Positions 17,080 through 18,946 of a stretch of DNA of 18,946 nt are shown here, in pieces. Under the pieces are notes generated by a model that had not been told where the DNA came from, searched no databases, and worked only from the letters and a program-made list of their open reading frames with translations. The stretch's first letter is position 1. Each line of letters begins with the position of its first letter. Position numbers and translations under genes: made by a program. The stretch spans positions 1 through 18,946 of the forward strand of contig JAHDCT010000009.1 of the NCBI GenBank assembly GCA_020629735.1, written 5' to 3'. The DNA comes from a bacterium (lineage in GTDB: Bacteria > Patescibacteriota > Gracilibacteria > Absconditabacterales > Absconditicoccaceae).

Positions 17080-18480
17080 ATGACACAAACACAGGAAGAT
17101 AAAGACCTTCGTATAGCACTAGATAGTGCAGATGATTTTGCCTATTCACATCAAATTTCTGGACTTGATGAAGAGACCGTAAGAAAAATATCAGCGGAGC
17201 TAGAAGAACCTGAATGGATGCTAGAAAAAAGATTGGCATCTCTCAAACAGTTTTATGAAATGGATATGCCAAACCGAGGTCCCGATATTTCAGACTTAGA
17301 TTTTAATGAAATCGTATACTATGCTTCACCTGAGCAAAGAGAGGTGGAGAACGATTGGTCAAAAGTAGATCCAAAGATCAAAGAAAAGTTCGAGAGACTT
17401 GGAATTCCTGAAGCAGAACAACGTTATCTTGCAGGAGCAGGAGGGCAGATGGACTCAGAAGTGGTGTATCACAATATCAAACAAAAGTGGGCTGAGAAAG
17501 GGGTTATTTTTGAAGATATGTCAGAAGCAGTAAAAAATCATGAAGAGCTTGTAAAGAAGTACTTTATGAAACTAATTCCAGCAAACGATCATAAATTTAT
17601 GGCCTTACATGGAGCGGTTCGATCAGGTGGTACTTTTATTTATGTGCCTAAGTGAGTGATTGTTGACGAGCCATTACAGGCGTATTTCCGCATGAATTCA
17701 TTGAGCTGAGGACAATTTGAGCACACCCTTATTATCGTCGAAGATGATGCAAGATGTGATTATATAGAATGATGTAGTGCACCAAAGTTTGATAAGCGTT
17801 CACTACATGCATGATGAGTAGAAGTATACGTAGGGAAAAATGCACACATGCGTTATAGTTCAGTAGAGAACTGGTCAGTTAATACCTACAATCTAAATAC
17901 AAAGCGTTGAATTGTTGATGACAACGGTTTTCTAGAATGGATAAATTGAAATCTTTGATCGTGAGTAACGATGCTATACCCATGTAGTATTCTCAAAGGA
18001 GACGGATCACGCTCAGATCAATTAGGAGTAGCAGTAGCAGCGAAATGACAAAACCAAGACACAGGATCAAAAGTGATCCACATCGGAAAAAATACCAGTT
18101 CAACCATCGTGAGTAAATCTATTTCAAAAGACTGATGAATAGCAACCTATAGAGGAATTGTAGAAGTAAAAAAATCTGCAATAGGAGCAGTAAACGCAAC
18201 AGAGTGCGATGCGCTCTTAATGGATGATGAATCAATTTCAACAACGATCCCTCATATTGACGTGCAAAACGGAGAAACAACAATAGCTCATGAAGCATCT
18301 GCAGGTAAAGTTGATGATGAAATGCTTTTCTATCTTATGTCTCGTGGACTAGATGAAGAACATGCATTAGCTATGATTGTAAATGGATTTATCTCACCAA
18401 TTGTAAAAAAACTTCCATTAGAATATGCAGGAGAATTAAACAGATTGATCGAAATGGAGATGGAGGGGAGTGTAGGGTAA
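17080..18480 (+). CDS. sufB: SufB, iron-sulfur cluster assembly scaffold
   Basis: Main scaffold subunit of the SUF system, works with SufC (and usually SufD) in the cytoplasm. It has 466 residues against about 470-495 in the family. Conserved blocks in order: MPNWGPDISDLDF, YLAGAGGQMDSEVVYHN, GVIFEDMSEA, AVWSGGTFIYVPKG, PLQAYFRMN, GQFEHTLIIV, YIEGCSAP, SSVENWSVNTYNL, TKRG, WINGNLGS, STIVSKSIS, YRGIVEV, ATECDALLMDD with Cys376 (counterpart of E. coli SufB Cys405), HEASAG, LMSRGL, GFISPI, LPLEYAGELNRLIEMEMEGSVG. CGA at 17275 and 17620 falls on two conserved Trp (NWG, VWSGG). No UGA occurs in the first 191 codons although many do later. ATG start without SD, TAA stop. Follows a terminator and a hairpin; 46 bases before the next gene. 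Confidence 0.96.
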
Positions 18481-18526
18481 ACTGATAAATTACGAAGGAC
18501 AGAAATTTCTTTTTTTCAAAGAACAT

Positions 18527-18946
18527 ATGAGAGATTTTCAAGGATATTCAGCATTACTCTTTGCAACGTTTGTCTTCACCTTTATGGGAGTAGTGGCAAG
18601 AGAGCTCGATGCATGATGACTTTCCGTGATGCAGCAAGTTTTTGCAAGAGTAGCATTATGATGGTTTTTGATGCTACCACTTCTTAATTCAAAAGTTTCT
18701 TTCAAGAATCTTATCTCACTTCCAAGAAGAGACTATCTGGTCTTTCTTTTTAAAGGAACCGTCGCCTATCTTTCCGCTTATTTATTTTCTCGGGCAATAC
18801 TCGAGACGTCATTTGTAAATGTTTCAATAATTCTCCTTTTGCCATTAGTAGCACTTTTTTGAATTATTCGAAATGCAGATCGCTTAACACCTAGAATCTG
18901 AGTGCTCTTATGTAGCTCTATCATCGGTGCTTTACTGGTCTTTGTG
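18527..18946 (+). CDS. EamA-family (DMT superfamily) transporter (3' partial)
   Basis: N-terminal 140 residues of a multi-span membrane protein, cut by the window end. The start MRDFQGYSALLFATFVFTFMGVV is the first span; spans follow at about 33-52, 76-93, 97-112 and 122-140. The layout and phrases (FxxMGxxAREL, RVALGW, AILETSFVNVSIILLLPLVALFG) fit the first EamA repeat. UGA gives the Gly in the DAGG and LGW turns. The substrate is unknown. This is the second transporter of this superfamily in the window, only distantly like the one at 7485. ATG 18527, no SD. The 46 bases before it contain a palindromic AGAAATTTCT followed by a T run, which is not a convincing terminator. Confidence 0.78.

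Noticed and set aside
16931..17239. Minus-strand ORF of 102 codons
   Set aside because: It covers a terminator, a hairpin and the conserved N-terminus of sufB; no coherent protein pattern.

Overview
The window reads as a piece of a patescibacterial (CPR) genome with a doubly altered genetic code, most likely from the order Absconditabacterales (SR1 lineage). UGA never ends a gene here. It sits inside almost every reading frame at conserved glycine positions, while all readable stops are UAA or UAG. CGA and CGG fall repeatedly at positions that are tryptophan in well-known families (uracil-DNA glycosylase, VanY, IleRS, Nudix box, SufB, RNase H, alkyltransferase-like protein), while arginine uses AGA, AGG, CGU and CGC. 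UGA=Gly is known from SR1 and Gracilibacteria (NCBI table 25). CGA/CGG=Trp has, to my recollection, been reported computationally for Absconditabacterales. All translations below use UGA=Gly and CGA/CGG=Trp. A standard-code ORF caller breaks most of these genes into fragments.

Layout. (1) 1-3350, plus strand: uracil-DNA glycosylase (5' end cut by the window), a VanY-type D,D-carboxypeptidase, a membrane-anchored metallophosphoesterase and the 16S rRNA methyltransferase RsmE, closed by a clear terminator. (2) 3423-8939: a good promoter, then a 1320-codon isoleucyl-tRNA synthetase carrying three extra domains (an intact Nudix hydrolase, a catalytically dead histidine phosphatase and an intact histidine phosphatase), then an EamA-type transporter and a small anchored protein. 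(3) 8981-10543, minus strand: a DUF389 membrane protein. (4) 10772-12475, plus: a small membrane protein, an orphan ATP synthase gamma subunit, and a SufU/IscU-like protein with only one of the three ligand cysteines. (5) 12547-12888, minus: a small charged protein of unknown function. (6) 13173-16287, plus: SufC, a large exported protein, an alkyltransferase-like DNA-repair protein and RNase HI. (7) 16345-18946, plus: an unrecognised basic protein that avoids UGA, a terminator, SufB, and the start of a second EamA-type transporter.

Functional picture. The genes are compact housekeeping functions: DNA repair (ung, ATL, RNase H), translation (ileS, rsmE), a scattered SUF iron-sulfur system (SufB, SufC and a degenerate scaffold), wall and envelope proteins, and two transporters of the same superfamily. 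Nearly all starts are ATG with no recognisable Shine-Dalgarno sequence. No rRNA, tRNA, CRISPR array, insertion sequence or prophage was seen, and no stretch over 300 bases lacks a gene. The most unusual object is the three-domain-loaded IleRS.
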